From: Ochrobactrum sp. RH2CCR150
Lineage (GTDB): Bacteria > Pseudomonadota > Alphaproteobacteria > Rhizobiales > Rhizobiaceae
Direction: 5' to 3'
Length of the DNA: 64,000 nt
Assembly: GCA_014138095.1 (NCBI GenBank)
Contig: JACGXE010000005.1
Location: forward strand, 350,582-414,581
The translations under genes were made by a program, and so were the position numbers. Positions 17,431-26,957 of this stretch are shown in pieces; position 1 is the first letter of the stretch, and each line of letters begins with the position of its first letter. Below the pieces are notes generated by a model that made no database searches, had not been told where the DNA came from, and saw only the letters and a list, made by a program, of their open reading frames with translations.

Positions 17431-18984
17431 TTACTGCGCCTTGACGAGGAAATACCCCACCGGCATCTGCATATCGGGGCGCGTTTTATAAGCGATGCTT
17501 GTCGTCATGATACCAGTCGTCGGCACCTGAATATTGGCGCTCTCCAGAAGGCCTGCAATGTGGGCGTTCGGCGTGGCATCACCAAACCACATGACCAGAA
17601 TCGGCGCTGTGATCTGCTTGGCCCCATTGGGCGTTTCTGGGTGAACCACCTTCAGCGACGGATCGAACAGTCGGAAATTGCCCGGTATCTGTGCATTATC
17701 CGCCACGATGGTCTTGAAAGATCCGTGGCTGCTGATTTCCGTATAAAGCTGGCGATAATCAAGCTGCCCATAGGGCGGGGTGCTCGACCCATAGATGAGA
17801 TAATAGGACAAAACCGGCGGAACCAGTAGGGCGACTACCGCGCCCATGACCGCATACTCCGTAACAGGGCGGCTGCCGATGCGGAAGCGCTCCAGACGGA
17901 AAGCCAGCACAGCGGGCAAAAGAAACAGCACAGGCTGAAGCCAGCGGTCTTTGACGTCATTGGCGCCTGTCACAACAACGCCGACGAAAACAATCAGCAG
18001 ACCGACAACCACCAGACGGCGCATGAATGTCTGGCCGGGCGTATAAGGCGTGGTGGGCACTGTGCGTTTCTTGAAATGGATGAGCGCGATGACCGCCGCG
18101 ATTGCAAGCGCCAGAACCGAAAACAGGAAGGCAGCTTCAACGAAGCTCTCAATACCGTTCAGCCGATCGAAGAACAGGTTTCCGGATGCGCCCATCTGCA
18201 ATTTGCCTGAACGGGCAATGACACTCGATTTGTGAGCGAACATCCATGTGGCCGTCGGTCCGACGCAGATTGCGAAGGCGAGCAAGGTGACGACCGATAG
18301 TTTCGACAGAAGCACGGCCCGATATTCCGGGACTGAAAGCCCGGTTACGATCACCATGATCAGGAAGAATGATGCGTTGAACTTGCCGAGAAGCGCTGCG
18401 GTCATGGCCACGCCAAGAAGAGCAGCCGAGATCACGCTGCGCTTGCGCATATGCCAGGCAAAGGCCAGGAAGGTCCATCCGCATCCCGCCGTGCCCGCGA
18501 CCGAATGGGTCAGGGCGCGCTGCGATTCCCAGCCGATTTGTGGAATGAGAAACAGGCCGAGCATGCTGGCCGAGGCGACAACACGCGAGAAGCCGAGGAG
18601 CCGCATAGCGCCAAAAACGCTGAGGAAAAGGCTTGCCAGCATGCCGAACTTCACGATCTGAAGCGTCAACATGGACGTGCCTAGCACGGAGGCGGCAAGA
18701 TTGGTCGTCCACGTATAGAGCGGCGGTTGCGAGCCGCCATAGCCCCAGTCGAGATAACCTATATTGGCGAGCTGTTCCGCATCATCGAGTCCAGCGCCGT
18801 TGGAGATATAAGTCACCAGAACGGCCTGAAACACGAAATAGCACACGACGAATAGGACCGCCCAAGGCAATCCCAATATTTCTTTGTCTGCGGTAGACGC
18901 GGTTTGTCTTAATGCGGTCAAGCTTGAAGTCCCGATGCTGAACGATGTGCCCCAGATGGGCGCAAACAGGCTGCTACATGTCAC
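17431..18984 (-). CDS. GT39/ArnT-type membrane glycosyltransferase
   Basis: Polytopic glycosyltransferase of the PMT/GT39 type, which moves a sugar from a polyprenyl-phosphate carrier to lipid or protein on the periplasmic side. Around eleven membrane segments are visible. The first loop carries the acidic motif of the family (GLDDAEQLANIGYLDWGYGG, then QPPLYTW). The C-terminal soluble part is short. Target and sugar are unknown. The start is uncertain: the frame is open to 19104 with a TTG, but the AT-rich DNA near 19020-19070 looks like a promoter, so GTG 18984 (517 residues) or TTG 18921 is likelier; none has a good ribosome-binding site. Confidence 0.75.
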   Translation of the reverse strand: MTCSSLFAPIWGTSFSIGTSSLTALRQTASTADKEILGLPWAVLFVVCYFVFQAVLVTYISNGAGLDDAEQLANIGYLDWGYGGSQPPLYTWTTNLAASVLGTSMLTLQIVKFGMLASLFLSVFGAMRLLGFSRVVASASMLGLFLIPQIGWESQRALTHSVAGTAGCGWTFLAFAWHMRKRSVISAALLGVAMTAALLGKFNASFFLIMVIVTGLSVPEYRAVLLSKLSVVTLLAFAICVGPTATWMFAHKSSVIARSGKLQMGASGNLFFDRLNGIESFVEAAFLFSVLALAIAAVIALIHFKKRTVPTTPYTPGQTFMRRLVVVGLLIVFVGVVVTGANDVKDRWLQPVLFLLPAVLAFRLERFRIGSRPVTEYAVMGAVVALLVPPVLSYYLIYGSSTPPYGQLDYRQLYTEISSHGSFKTIVADNAQIPGNFRLFDPSLKVVHPETPNGAKQITAPILVMWFGDATPNAHIAGLLESANIQVPTTGIMTTSIAYKTRPDMQMPVGYFLVKAQ

Positions 18985-19311
18985 AGGAATATGGTCGGAT
19001 TTCAATCCGCGTAGCGCCAAACAATCGAAATATGCGGACAATATTTGATAAAATTTTCGTTTACGGCAAAAACCGCGCTGCCTTACGGCGCACGGTTTTG
19101 CCAACTACGCATGGCAATCTCACCGGAAAAAACGCTGGTGAGAGATACATAAAGCTCCGGTACGCAATACCAGATCCGGAGCAGCGAGAGAGGTTTAGCC
19201 TGTCTCGTGCTCCTTTTTATCCGAACATCGTTACCGTACGGTTAGCAGACGATTAAGCAAATCTAAACATTGCCTTTTTGAGGCAAGTTTTTTCATGCAT
19301 GTGATCTTTTT

Positions 19312-20202
19312 TTACTTTGCTCCGGATTTTTCGCGCAGATGATTGATGATGCCGGAAAAATCATCACTGCCATGACCTTCACCGTCAAACAGCGAGTAAA
19401 TCGCTTCGGCATGGGCGCCAAGCGGCGTTTCCGCGCCCGCGCTCTTCGCCGCTTCCTGCGAAAGCTTCAGATCCTTCAGCATCAGTGCTGCGGCGAAGCC
19501 CGGCTTGTAGTCGCGGTTGGCGGGTGAGGTCGGAACCGGACCTGGTACGGGGCAATAGGTGGTGAGTGACCAGCATTGACCCGACGAAGTGGAAGCGACG
19601 TCGAAAAGCGCCTGATGCGAAAGGCCGAGCTTTTCAGCCAGAACGAAAGCTTCGCTGACGCCAATCATCGAGATGCCGAGAATCATATTGTTGCAGATCT
19701 TGGCGGCCTGTCCGGCTCCATCGCCGCCGCAATGCACGATCTTGCCAGCCATTGGCTTGAGGATAGGCTCGCCGCGTTCGAATGCCTTGTCGCTGCCGCC
19801 CGCCATGAAAGTCAGTGTACCTGCGGCTGCACCACCGGTGCCGCCCGAAACTGGCGCATCGATGGAGAGATGCCCATGGTCTGCCGCGATTGCGTGCGCC
19901 TTGCGGGCGGAATCGACGTCGATTGTGGAGCAATCGATAAAAGCTGAATCTTTTCGCGCCTTAGGGGCAATTTCCTCATAAACGGCGAGAACATGCTTGC
20001 CTGCGGGCAGCATGGTGATGACCGCGTCGACATCTGCAACGGCATCCACCGCGCTGGTCGCGATCTGCAAACCATTGGCGCGCGCTTCTTCAAGATGCTG
20101 CGGCAACAGGTCAAAGCCGCGCACTGTGTGTCCGGCCTTGACCAGATTTGCCGCCATTGGGCCGCCCATATTGCCGAGGCCGATGAATGCGATAGTGGCC
20201 AT
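19312..20202 (-). CDS. mmsB: 3-hydroxyisobutyrate dehydrogenase
   Basis: NAD-dependent oxidation of 3-hydroxyisobutyrate to methylmalonate semialdehyde, a late step of valine breakdown in the cytosol. The 296-residue protein starts with the Rossmann motif IGLGNMGGPMAANL. The substrate-binding motif DAPVSGGTGGAAAGTLTFM lies near residues 117-135, and the catalytic Lys lies in GQAAKICNNM near residue 170. The ATG at 20202 follows GGAGG by 8 bases; an upstream in-frame codon at 20217 lies inside that site. The gene is 28 bases behind an acyl-CoA dehydrogenase, forming a valine-catabolic pair. Confidence 0.92.
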   Translation of the reverse strand: MATIAFIGLGNMGGPMAANLVKAGHTVRGFDLLPQHLEEARANGLQIATSAVDAVADVDAVITMLPAGKHVLAVYEEIAPKARKDSAFIDCSTIDVDSARKAHAIAADHGHLSIDAPVSGGTGGAAAGTLTFMAGGSDKAFERGEPILKPMAGKIVHCGGDGAGQAAKICNNMILGISMIGVSEAFVLAEKLGLSHQALFDVASTSSGQCWSLTTYCPVPGPVPTSPANRDYKPGFAAALMLKDLKLSQEAAKSAGAETPLGAHAEAIYSLFDGEGHGSDDFSGIINHLREKSGAK

Positions 20203-20230
20203 GGTGAATTCCTCCATACTAAATAGCTAT

Positions 20231-21388
20231 TCAGCGACCGATCATATGCCTTGCAATGATCACGCGCATGATTTCGTTGGTCCCCTCCAGAATCTGGTGC
20301 ACGCGCAGGTCGCGGACCAGCTTTTCGATCCCGTAATCGTGGAGGTAACCGTAGCCGCCAAAGAGTTGCAGCGCTTCATTGGCGACACTGAACCCGGTGT
20401 CGGTCACAAACCGCTTTGCCATGGCCGACCATTTGCCAGCGTCGTGGGTCTTGCGGTCGAGCTTGCTGGCGGCTGCGTAAAGCAGCAGGCGCGCTGCCGA
20501 AAGTTCGGTCTCCATGTCCGCAAGGCGAAACTGCAGGGCCTGAAAACGGTCTATCGTTTGTCCGAAAGCCTTGCGCTCGCCGCAATATTCCAGCGCCTTG
20601 TCGAGCGCGGATTGCGCGCCGCCGAGCGAGCAGGCTCCGATATTCAGCCGTCCACCATCGAGACCGGCCATGGCGATCTTGAAGCCTGTGCCTTCTTCGC
20701 CAAGCCGATTTTCCACTGGTACACGGCAGTTGTCGAAAATGACTGTTCGCGTCGGCTGGCAGTTCCAGCCCATCTTGTATTCGTTAGCGCCGAATGACAG
20801 GCCGGGTGCATCTTTCGGCACAACGAGGGTGGAAATACCTTTCGGACCGTCCTCACCGGTACGCACCATGGTGACATAGATATCAGTCTCTCCGGCGCCG
20901 GAAATAAACTGTTTTGCACCGTTGATGACATAGTGATCACCATCCCGCGTGGCGCGGGTGCGAAGGGCGGCTGCGTCCGAACCGGAGCCCGGTTCCGTCA
21001 GGCAGTAACTGGCCAGCCAGTCCATGGTTGTGAGACTGGGCAGGAACTGCTGGCGTTGCGCCTCATTGCCGAATGTGTCGATCATCCACGCAGCCATGTT
21101 GTGTATGGAGACAAAGGCCGAGAATGACGGACACGCCGCGGCAAGCGCCTCGAAAATAAGCACGGCATCCATACGTTTCAGTGCCGATCCACCCACATCC
21201 TCGCGGACATAGATGCCGCCCATGCCGAGCGATCCCACCTCGCGAAGCGCATCGACAGGGAAATGCTTGTCACGGTCCCATTGCAGCGCGTGGGGTGCAA
21301 TCCGGTCGCTGGCGAAGCCGCGCGCCATCTCCTGAATGGCGAGCTGTTCTTCGTTCAGCTCGAACTGGTTCTGTTCGGCAGCATCCAT
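20231..21388 (-). CDS. Acyl-CoA dehydrogenase, probably isobutyryl-CoA dehydrogenase
   Basis: FAD enzyme of 385 residues that oxidises a short, branched acyl-CoA to the enoyl-CoA. All three domains are seen: N-terminal helices (FELNEEQLAIQEMARGFA), the middle beta domain with the FAD-contact motif YCLTEPGSGSDAAAL, and the C-terminal helices with LFGGYGYLHDYGIEKLVRD and ILEGTNEIMR. Isobutyryl-CoA is inferred from the following 3-hydroxyisobutyrate dehydrogenase gene, which acts later in the same valine pathway. Other short-chain acyl-CoAs remain possible. Confidence 0.88.
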   Translation of the reverse strand: MDAAEQNQFELNEEQLAIQEMARGFASDRIAPHALQWDRDKHFPVDALREVGSLGMGGIYVREDVGGSALKRMDAVLIFEALAAACPSFSAFVSIHNMAAWMIDTFGNEAQRQQFLPSLTTMDWLASYCLTEPGSGSDAAALRTRATRDGDHYVINGAKQFISGAGETDIYVTMVRTGEDGPKGISTLVVPKDAPGLSFGANEYKMGWNCQPTRTVIFDNCRVPVENRLGEEGTGFKIAMAGLDGGRLNIGACSLGGAQSALDKALEYCGERKAFGQTIDRFQALQFRLADMETELSAARLLLYAAASKLDRKTHDAGKWSAMAKRFVTDTGFSVANEALQLFGGYGYLHDYGIEKLVRDLRVHQILEGTNEIMRVIIARHMIGR

Positions 21389-21603
21389 GGTTTCCTCCCT
21401 ATGAGCACCGCTCCTCTGAGGTGGACTAGAGCATAAGACCGGGGCACTGCCAACGCTCCATTGGAATAATCTTGCTCACATTTGTAATAAACTGATGCGC
21501 ATTTTTGCATAGAAGGTGCATCAGTCAGCGCGTTGGATGTGCCGTAACGCGCAGCGCCTGGACCCAGATTGCCATGGCTTGCCGTTTCGGCTACGCAGGT
21601 CAA

Positions 21604-23055
21604 ATGGTACGGGCAATTATGTTTCAGGGAACGGGGTCTGATGTCGGCAAGAGCGTGCTTGTCGCGGGGCTCTGCCGCGTGGCGCGCAATCGTGGGCTGA
21701 AAGTCCGTCCGTTCAAGCCTCAGAACATGTCCAACAATGCTGCGGTCAGTGATGACGGTGGGGAAATCGGTCGTGCCCAGTGGCTACAGGCGCTGGCGTC
21801 GGGCATTTCGTCATCTGTGCATATGAACCCGGTTTTGCTGAAACCCCAGACGGATATGGGCAGCCAGATCGTAGTGCAGGGCCAGGTGCGCGGCGAAGCG
21901 CGCGGACGCTATTATCAGGAACTAAAGCCGCAACTGATGGCGTCGGTGATGCAATCCTTTTCCATCGTCAGCGAAGGTGCAGATCTCGTTTTAATTGAAG
22001 GGGCTGGTTCGCCAGCGGAGATCAATCTTCGGGCCGGAGATATCGCCAATATGGGCTTCGCAACACGGGCAAATGTGCCGGTGGTGCTGGTCGGTGATAT
22101 TGATCGGGGCGGGGTGATTGCCTCGCTGGTAGGGACACACACAATCCTGCCGGAAGAAGATCGCGCCATGGTGCGCGGTTTCATTATCAACAAGTTTCGC
22201 GGCGATATTTCGCTGTTCGACGACGGGCTGGAAGCAATCGGGCGCTTCACCGGCTGGCCTTCTTTCGGTGTTGTTCCCTGGCTCAAGGCTGTTTCCAGAT
22301 TGCCGGCCGAAGATTCGGTGGTTCTGGAGCGTGCCGTCCGCAGCGCAGACAAGGCGCTGAAAGTTGCGGTTCCGATGTTGCCGCGCATCGCCAATTTTGA
22401 CGATCTGGACCCGCTGAAGGTCGAACCTGCCGTGGAGGTGATCATGGTGCCGCCCGGCACGCCGCTTCCGGCTGATGCCGGTCTGGTCGTGCTGCCCGGA
22501 ACAAAGTCCACCATTGCCGATCTGCTGGCGTTCCGTGAAAACGGTTGGGATCGCGATCTGATTGCGCACGTGAAGCGCGGCGGACATGTGCTCGGTATCT
22601 GCGGCGGTTTTCAGATGCTGGGGCACAGCATCCATGATCCGCATGGGATCGAAGGACAGGTGCGCGAAGCGGAAGGTCTGGGGCTACTGGATATTGAAAC
22701 CGTCATGGAGCCGGAAAAAGTCGTCCGCAATGTTGAAGCGAGTTCATTGCTCTATGATGCGCCGCTCGAAGGCTATGAAATCCATATCGGTCGCACGACA
22801 GGGGCCGATATGTTCAGGCCTTTTGCGCGCATCGGGGATCATGATGATGGTGCGGTCTCTTCGAATGGCCGGATTATGGGGACCTATCTGCACGGCGTTT
22901 TCGGCGCAGATCGCTTCCGGCAGCAATTTCTTGCCACGCTAGGTGTCGAAGGTGGCGCAGGGAATTACCGCATAAGTGTTGAAACGGCGCTAGATGAGCT
23001 GGCGGAGGGGCTGGAAGCCTGTCTCGATATCGATGCGATCTTCTCCTTAATTTGA
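21604..23055 (+). CDS. cobQ: Cobyric acid synthase CobQ
   Basis: Glutamine-dependent amidation of four side chains (b, d, e, g) of adenosylcobyrinic a,c-diamide to give adenosylcobyric acid. The 483-residue protein has an N-terminal ATP-binding domain starting IMFQGTGSDVGKSVLVAGLCR, and a C-terminal class I glutaminase domain with Cys in GICGGFQMLG near residue 335 and His in GTYLHGVFG near residue 428. The start at 21604 matches the usual start of the family; the frame is open further upstream. The gene is apart from the other cob blocks, and no riboswitch was recognised before it. Confidence 0.95.
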   Translation: MVRAIMFQGTGSDVGKSVLVAGLCRVARNRGLKVRPFKPQNMSNNAAVSDDGGEIGRAQWLQALASGISSSVHMNPVLLKPQTDMGSQIVVQGQVRGEARGRYYQELKPQLMASVMQSFSIVSEGADLVLIEGAGSPAEINLRAGDIANMGFATRANVPVVLVGDIDRGGVIASLVGTHTILPEEDRAMVRGFIINKFRGDISLFDDGLEAIGRFTGWPSFGVVPWLKAVSRLPAEDSVVLERAVRSADKALKVAVPMLPRIANFDDLDPLKVEPAVEVIMVPPGTPLPADAGLVVLPGTKSTIADLLAFRENGWDRDLIAHVKRGGHVLGICGGFQMLGHSIHDPHGIEGQVREAEGLGLLDIETVMEPEKVVRNVEASSLLYDAPLEGYEIHIGRTTGADMFRPFARIGDHDDGAVSSNGRIMGTYLHGVFGADRFRQQFLATLGVEGGAGNYRISVETALDELAEGLEACLDIDAIFSLI

Positions 23056-23248
23056 TGTCAGGCTGCCTTCGTGGTGTTAGGATGATTTCAGTTATGCACG
23101 CTTACTCTTGATATCATCAATAACCGAATAATACTTATTTATAAAATACTTAGAATTATGTAATTGCTCATAAAATTAACAATTTTAGATCTATTTTCGA
23201 ACAAAATATTCATATTAATTCTATAAAGAATATTTTAGTGAGATTAAT
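23056..23248. other. AT-rich intergenic interval
   Basis: Strikingly AT-rich compared with the rest of the window: for example, 23161-23220 holds only 10 G or C in 60 bases. There is no coding frame or clear repeat. It forms the upstream region of the PAP2 gene and may contain its promoter. Confidence 0.6.
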
Positions 23249-23986
23249 TTGCATAATATATTTTTATTTACAAGTATTAATCGTGTCTTTCAAAAAGGTA
23301 GCTATGTATATTTAGTCATAGCTATCAACGCATTATTTATTGTTTCGCCCCAAATTGATCTGGCTTTTAGTCGGCATTTTTATCACTCGGGGGCCTTTTT
23401 CGCGGCAGATTCAGTTGGTTGGATTATTCTAAGGGATTTTCATCGCGCCAGTCAGTTATATTTGCTGGTGATATTGCTGATTTTACTTACTGTGTATGCG
23501 TTGTGGAGGCATCCGCTGCCATCAATCGCACCACACAAGGTAGTGTACGTTTTCTTGACCTTCATTCTAGGTCCAGGTGCTTTGGTACATAGCTTGAAGT
23601 TGCTTATTGGACGGGCGCGACCGAGACATTTGCTGGAATTTGGTGGTGCAATGGATTTTACACCAGCATGGCAAATGGCGGCGACATGCAGCAAAAACTG
23701 TTCCTTTCCATCAGGTGAGGGGGCTGCTGCGGCTGCTATGCTGTCGCTTTTAATATTCGTCCCTGAACGTTGGCGCGTCGTGTCCGCCGCGATTTTCATT
23801 CCAATCCTTGTGCTGGTGTCCATGAATCGCGTTTTCATGGGCGCGCATTTTTTATCGGATGTGGTGATTGCATGGAGTTTGGTGGTGGGCGTTATGCTGT
23901 GGCTCTGGCCCAGGATCAATGCCAAGGCGGAGACCATCGATAGCTGGGTTCGGTGCAAGGGGCAAAGCTTACGCACCCGCGCCTGA
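23249..23986 (+). CDS. PAP2-family membrane phosphatase
   Basis: Predicted phosphatase acting on a lipid phosphate or pyrophosphate at the periplasmic face, 245 residues with about six membrane helices. The three PAP2 signature blocks are present: KLLIGRARPRH near residues 117-127, the PSGE block near residues 151-154, and the block with SMNRVFMGAHFLSD near residues 192-205 holding the conserved Arg and His. The layout resembles lipid A phosphatases of the LpxE group, but the substrate cannot be told. The start is a TTG at 23249 with no clear ribosome-binding site. It is more AT-rich than its neighbours, which hints at transfer. Confidence 0.78.
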   Translation: MHNIFLFTSINRVFQKGSYVYLVIAINALFIVSPQIDLAFSRHFYHSGAFFAADSVGWIILRDFHRASQLYLLVILLILLTVYALWRHPLPSIAPHKVVYVFLTFILGPGALVHSLKLLIGRARPRHLLEFGGAMDFTPAWQMAATCSKNCSFPSGEGAAAAAMLSLLIFVPERWRVVSAAIFIPILVLVSMNRVFMGAHFLSDVVIAWSLVVGVMLWLWPRINAKAETIDSWVRCKGQSLRTRA

Positions 23987-24025
23987 TTGACGGCCTATCA
24001 GCAAAGGCCTAATGTCCAAACATGT

Positions 24026-24232
24026 GACAGGTTCTTGCTGGACGAATCCGGTGGGACCAAGAGGGAATGCGAAGGACGGACCCATTCCGGGCGTCTTTAT
24101 CGTAGCCGACCCCGCGACTGTAGAGCGGAGAGGAATGAAGCCATGCCGGGCAACCGGCAGCCACTGAAGCATCATGTTTCGGGAAGGTGGTGACATTTCC
24201 GACGACCCGTGAGCCAGGAGACCTGCCTGTTA
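24026..24232 (+). promoter_or_regulatory. Cobalamin riboswitch
   Basis: Adenosylcobalamin-sensing leader RNA. The conserved core GCCATGCCGGGCAACCGGC with GCCACTG lies at about 24140-24167, and the B12-box-like GCCAGGAGACCTGCC at 24213-24227; preceding arms contain GACAGGTTC and GGGAATGCGAAGG. It stands upstream of cbtB and should lower expression of the cobalt import and corrin genes behind it when B12 is plentiful. The stretch between its end and the cbtB start (GGAGG at 24286) is short, and no strong terminator hairpin was seen, so control of translation initiation is possible. Boundaries are approximate. Confidence 0.93.
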
Positions 24233-24295
24233 CAGAAGGGTATTTTACCCGCGCCCCCTGGGAGGTCTTTCCCTGCTGCCTGCACGGAGGTTGTC

Positions 24296-24484
24296 ATGGC
24301 TGCACGTATAAATAATTCTGTCTCTACCACTGTATCTCTGCCTTTGGCTGCGCGTCTTGGTACGGCTGTGGTTTCCCTGCTCCTCGGCGCCTTCCTCGTC
24401 TATGGCGTTGGACTTGCGCATTCGGACACGCTGCACGATTCAGCGCACGATACCCGCCATTCTTACGGTTTTCCTTGCCATTGA
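24296..24484 (+). CDS. cbtB: Cobalt transporter small subunit CbtB
   Basis: A 62-residue protein with one membrane helix (VVSLLLGAFLVYGVGLAH) and a His-rich tail (HDSAHDTRHSYGFPCH), the pattern of CbtB, the small partner of CbtA in a B12-regulated cobalt uptake system. The start at 24296 has CGGAGG six bases upstream; a longer frame open from 24209 would run into the riboswitch. It is first in the riboswitch-led operon. A 143-base spacer without a convincing gene separates it from cbtA. Confidence 0.9.
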   Translation: MAARINNSVSTTVSLPLAARLGTAVVSLLLGAFLVYGVGLAHSDTLHDSAHDTRHSYGFPCH

Positions 24485-24627
24485 TGCTTTAGCGTCGACA
24501 TTGCGAACGGCGTTTACGTGCCGGTTTGCGTGGGGAATGAACGTAGACGTGTTTTTCAAGGAAGCTGACACTGCTTTGCGTCCGATGGCTGTGGCTATCG
24601 GCGATTTTTTGCAGTTGGGGGACTAAA

Positions 24628-25374
24628 ATGTTGATCCGTTATCTTTTGGCTACGCTTGCTGCGGGCCTTCTGGCAGGGCTTCTGGTGACGCCTGCCATGT
24701 ATCTCAAGACCGTGCCACTTATTCTGCAGGCGGAAGTTTATGAAGAGGCTGGCGGCGGCCATAGTCATGGACCGGCTGAAGCCGCGCCGCATGAACAGGC
24801 CGGTGCCGAAGCTCCTGTCCATGATCATGCGGCAGCTGCCGCACCAGCCGAAGAAGAAGCCGGGGCAGAACTACCGTTCGGCCGTCTTGGCAATACGATC
24901 CTGGCCAACCTGGTTGCCGGTTCTGGTTTTGCTTTTCTGCTTGGCGGTATTGCGTTGCTGCTCGGTCGTCCAATCACAGTGCGGAACGGCCTTTACTGGG
25001 GCATGGCCGGTTTCTTCGCGGTGGCGTTCATGCCTGCGCTCGGTCTGTCGCCGGAACTGCCGGCAATGCCTGCGGCTGATCTCGCCCAGCGCCAGCTCTG
25101 GTGGATTTCGACAGTCGTACTCAGCGGTGTCGGCCTCTACTTGATCGTGCTGCGCGACGAAATCTGGGCAAAATTGCTCGGCCTCGTCGCAATCATTGCC
25201 CCGCAGGTCTATGGTGCGCCGCATCCTGAGGATATTGCGTCGCCAATTCCGTCGCTGCTCGCATCGCAATATGCGGTCGCTTCGCTGGCGACGAACCTGT
25301 TCATGTGGGCGGTGATCGGTCTGGCGCTTGGCTGGTTCATCCAGCATTACGCCGCATCCGAACTGGAAGGCTGA
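24628..25374 (+). CDS. cbtA: Cobalt transporter subunit CbtA
   Basis: Inner-membrane protein of 248 residues with about six hydrophobic segments, matching the CbtA family of predicted cobalt importers. After the first helix comes a His/Ala/Glu-rich loop (residues about 40-75, with GGGHSHG and HDHAAAA) that could bind Co2+. The stretch [22 protein letters not shown] is characteristic. It works with CbtB, and the cobalt delivered is needed by the CobN chelatase encoded in the same operon. The stop is five bases before the cobU start. Confidence 0.92.
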   Translation: MLIRYLLATLAAGLLAGLLVTPAMYLKTVPLILQAEVYEEAGGGHSHGPAEAAPHEQAGAEAPVHDHAAAAAPAEEEAGAELPFGRLGNTILANLVAGSGFAFLLGGIALLLGRPITVRNGLYWGMAGFFAVAFMPALGLSPELPAMPAADLAQRQLWWISTVVLSGVGLYLIVLRDEIWAKLLGLVAIIAPQVYGAPHPEDIASPIPSLLASQYAVASLATNLFMWAVIGLALGWFIQHYAASELEG

Positions 25375-25378
25375 TAGC

Positions 25379-25900
25379 GTGGTTCTGCCCGGAAAAATAA
25401 CCTTTGTTCTTGGCGGAGCCCGTTCGGGTAAGTCGTCCTATGCCGAAAAGCTGGTTGAAGCCTCCGGGCTTCAACCGGTCTATCTGGCGACGGGGCGCGC
25501 CTTCGACGGAGAAATGGAAAGCCGTATTGCGGTGCATCGCGACCGGCGCGGTACGCAATGGCAGACCGTAGAAGAGCCGCTCGATCTGAAGAGCGCACTT
25601 CTACAACAGACGCAATCGACCAGATTCGTGCTGGTTGACTGCCTGACCCTTTGGGTCACGAATCTCATGATGGCCGAGCGCGACATCGCCGCGGAATCAC
25701 ACGATCTGGTTGCCGTGCTTTCGGCCCTCGGCGGGCCGGTGGTTTTTGTGTCCAACGAAGTTGGGCTCGGCATTGTGCCGGAAAACCGCATGGCGCGGGA
25801 ATTTCGCGATCATGCAGGCTTTTTGCATCAGGCCATCGCTGCTGCGGCAGACGAAGTTTATTTCATGGCGGCAGGTTTGCCGCTCAAGATGAAGGGATAA
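25379..25900 (+). CDS. cobU: Adenosylcobinamide kinase / adenosylcobinamide-phosphate guanylyltransferase
   Basis: Bifunctional enzyme (CobP in Pseudomonas naming) that phosphorylates adenosylcobinamide and then adds GMP in nucleotide-loop assembly. It has 173 residues with the P-loop [12 protein letters not shown] near residues 11-22, [21 protein letters not shown] near residues 37-57 containing the guanylylated-His region, and [13 protein letters not shown] near residue 124. The GTG at 25379 is chosen because the frame upstream lies inside cbtA. It is the third gene of the riboswitch operon. Confidence 0.93.
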   Translation: MVLPGKITFVLGGARSGKSSYAEKLVEASGLQPVYLATGRAFDGEMESRIAVHRDRRGTQWQTVEEPLDLKSALLQQTQSTRFVLVDCLTLWVTNLMMAERDIAAESHDLVAVLSALGGPVVFVSNEVGLGIVPENRMAREFRDHAGFLHQAIAAAADEVYFMAAGLPLKMKG

Positions 25901-25904
25901 TTTT

Positions 25905-26957
25905 ATGCAGGGTCAAAAGATACCGGCTACCGTGATCACCGGGTTTCTCGGATCGGGCAAGACCACGATGATCCGCAATCTGCTTGAAAACGCCAATGGC
26001 AAGCGCATTGCGCTGATCATCAACGAATTTGGTGATCTTGGTGTTGATGGCGGCATTCTGAAAGGTTGCGGCATCGAAACCTGCCGCGAGGAAGATGTGA
26101 TCGAACTCAACAATGGCTGCATTTGCTGCACCGTTGCCGATGATTTCATTCCGACCATGACCAAGCTGCTCGACCGTCCGGACCGTCCGGATCACATCGT
26201 CATCGAGACGTCCGGTCTTGCATTGCCGCAGCCGCTGGTTGCCGCATTCAACTGGCCTGAAATCAAGACGCAGGTCACGGTCGATGGCGTGGTGACGGTT
26301 ATCGATGCCGCAGCCGTTGCCGAAGGCCGGTTCGCTGACGATCATGACAAGGTGGATGCGCAGCGCGTAGCCGATGAATCGCTTGATCATGAGAGCCCGC
26401 TTGAAGAACTGTTTGAAGACCAGATTCATGCTGCCGACCTGATCGTGCTCAACAAGGCTGATCTGATCGACGCCTCGAGCCTCGACAGCGTGAAGGCTGA
26501 TGTTGCCGAGCGCTCGTCGCGCCGCGTCAACATGGTGCCTGCAAGCTTCGGCAAGCTTGGCGCTGATGTGCTGCTTGGCCTTGGCGTTGGTACGGAAGAC
26601 GATATCGCCAACCGCAAGTCGCATCATGAAATCCATCATGCCGATGGTCATGAGCATGATCACGATGAATTCGAGAGCTTTGTTGTTGAGGCCGGTTCCG
26701 TTTCGGACCCGAAGGCCTTTGCCGAGAAGCTGAAGACCATTATCGCTGACCATGATGTTCTGCGTCTCAAGGGTTTTGTCGATGTGCCGGGTAAGCCGAT
26801 GCGTCTGGTGGTGCAGGCTGTCGGCCCGCGTATCGAGCATTACTTCGACCGCCCGTGGGGCAAGGATGAAGCCCGCTCGACGCGTCTCGTTGTCATCGGC
26901 CTGCATGAGATCGATGAAGGCGCCATCACCAAGGCCGTGAAAGACGCAGTTTTGTAA
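25905..26957 (+). CDS. cobW: CobW G3E GTPase, cobalt chaperone
   Basis: P-loop GTPase of the COG0523/G3E group that is thought to supply Co2+ to the CobNST chelatase. The 350-residue protein shows the Walker A GFLGSGKTT near residues 13-21, the metal-binding NGCICCTV near residues 70-77, and the GTPase NKAD near residue 186. A His/Asp-rich insert (HHEIHHADGHEHDHDEFE) near residues 243-260 should bind metal. The CobW_C domain ends the protein. The stop overlaps the cobN start by one base. Confidence 0.94.
   Translation: MQGQKIPATVITGFLGSGKTTMIRNLLENANGKRIALIINEFGDLGVDGGILKGCGIETCREEDVIELNNGCICCTVADDFIPTMTKLLDRPDRPDHIVIETSGLALPQPLVAAFNWPEIKTQVTVDGVVTVIDAAAVAEGRFADDHDKVDAQRVADESLDHESPLEELFEDQIHAADLIVLNKADLIDASSLDSVKADVAERSSRRVNMVPASFGKLGADVLLGLGVGTEDDIANRKSHHEIHHADGHEHDHDEFESFVVEAGSVSDPKAFAEKLKTIIADHDVLRLKGFVDVPGKPMRLVVQAVGPRIEHYFDRPWGKDEARSTRLVVIGLHEIDEGAITKAVKDAVL

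Noticed and set aside
19105..19311. Inverted repeat GCTCCGG...CCGGAGC at 19154-19182
   Set aside because: Only a 7-bp stem in a gap of 207 bases without T tract; too weak to call a terminator or RNA gene.
21389..21603. Possible cobalamin riboswitch in front of cobQ
   Set aside because: No B12-box or conserved core was found in the 215 bases between the acyl-CoA dehydrogenase and cobQ genes.
24357..24626. Open frame of 89 codons bridging cbtB and cbtA
   Set aside because: It overlaps the cbtB gene in another frame and has no domain or good start; the cbtB frame has the family features.
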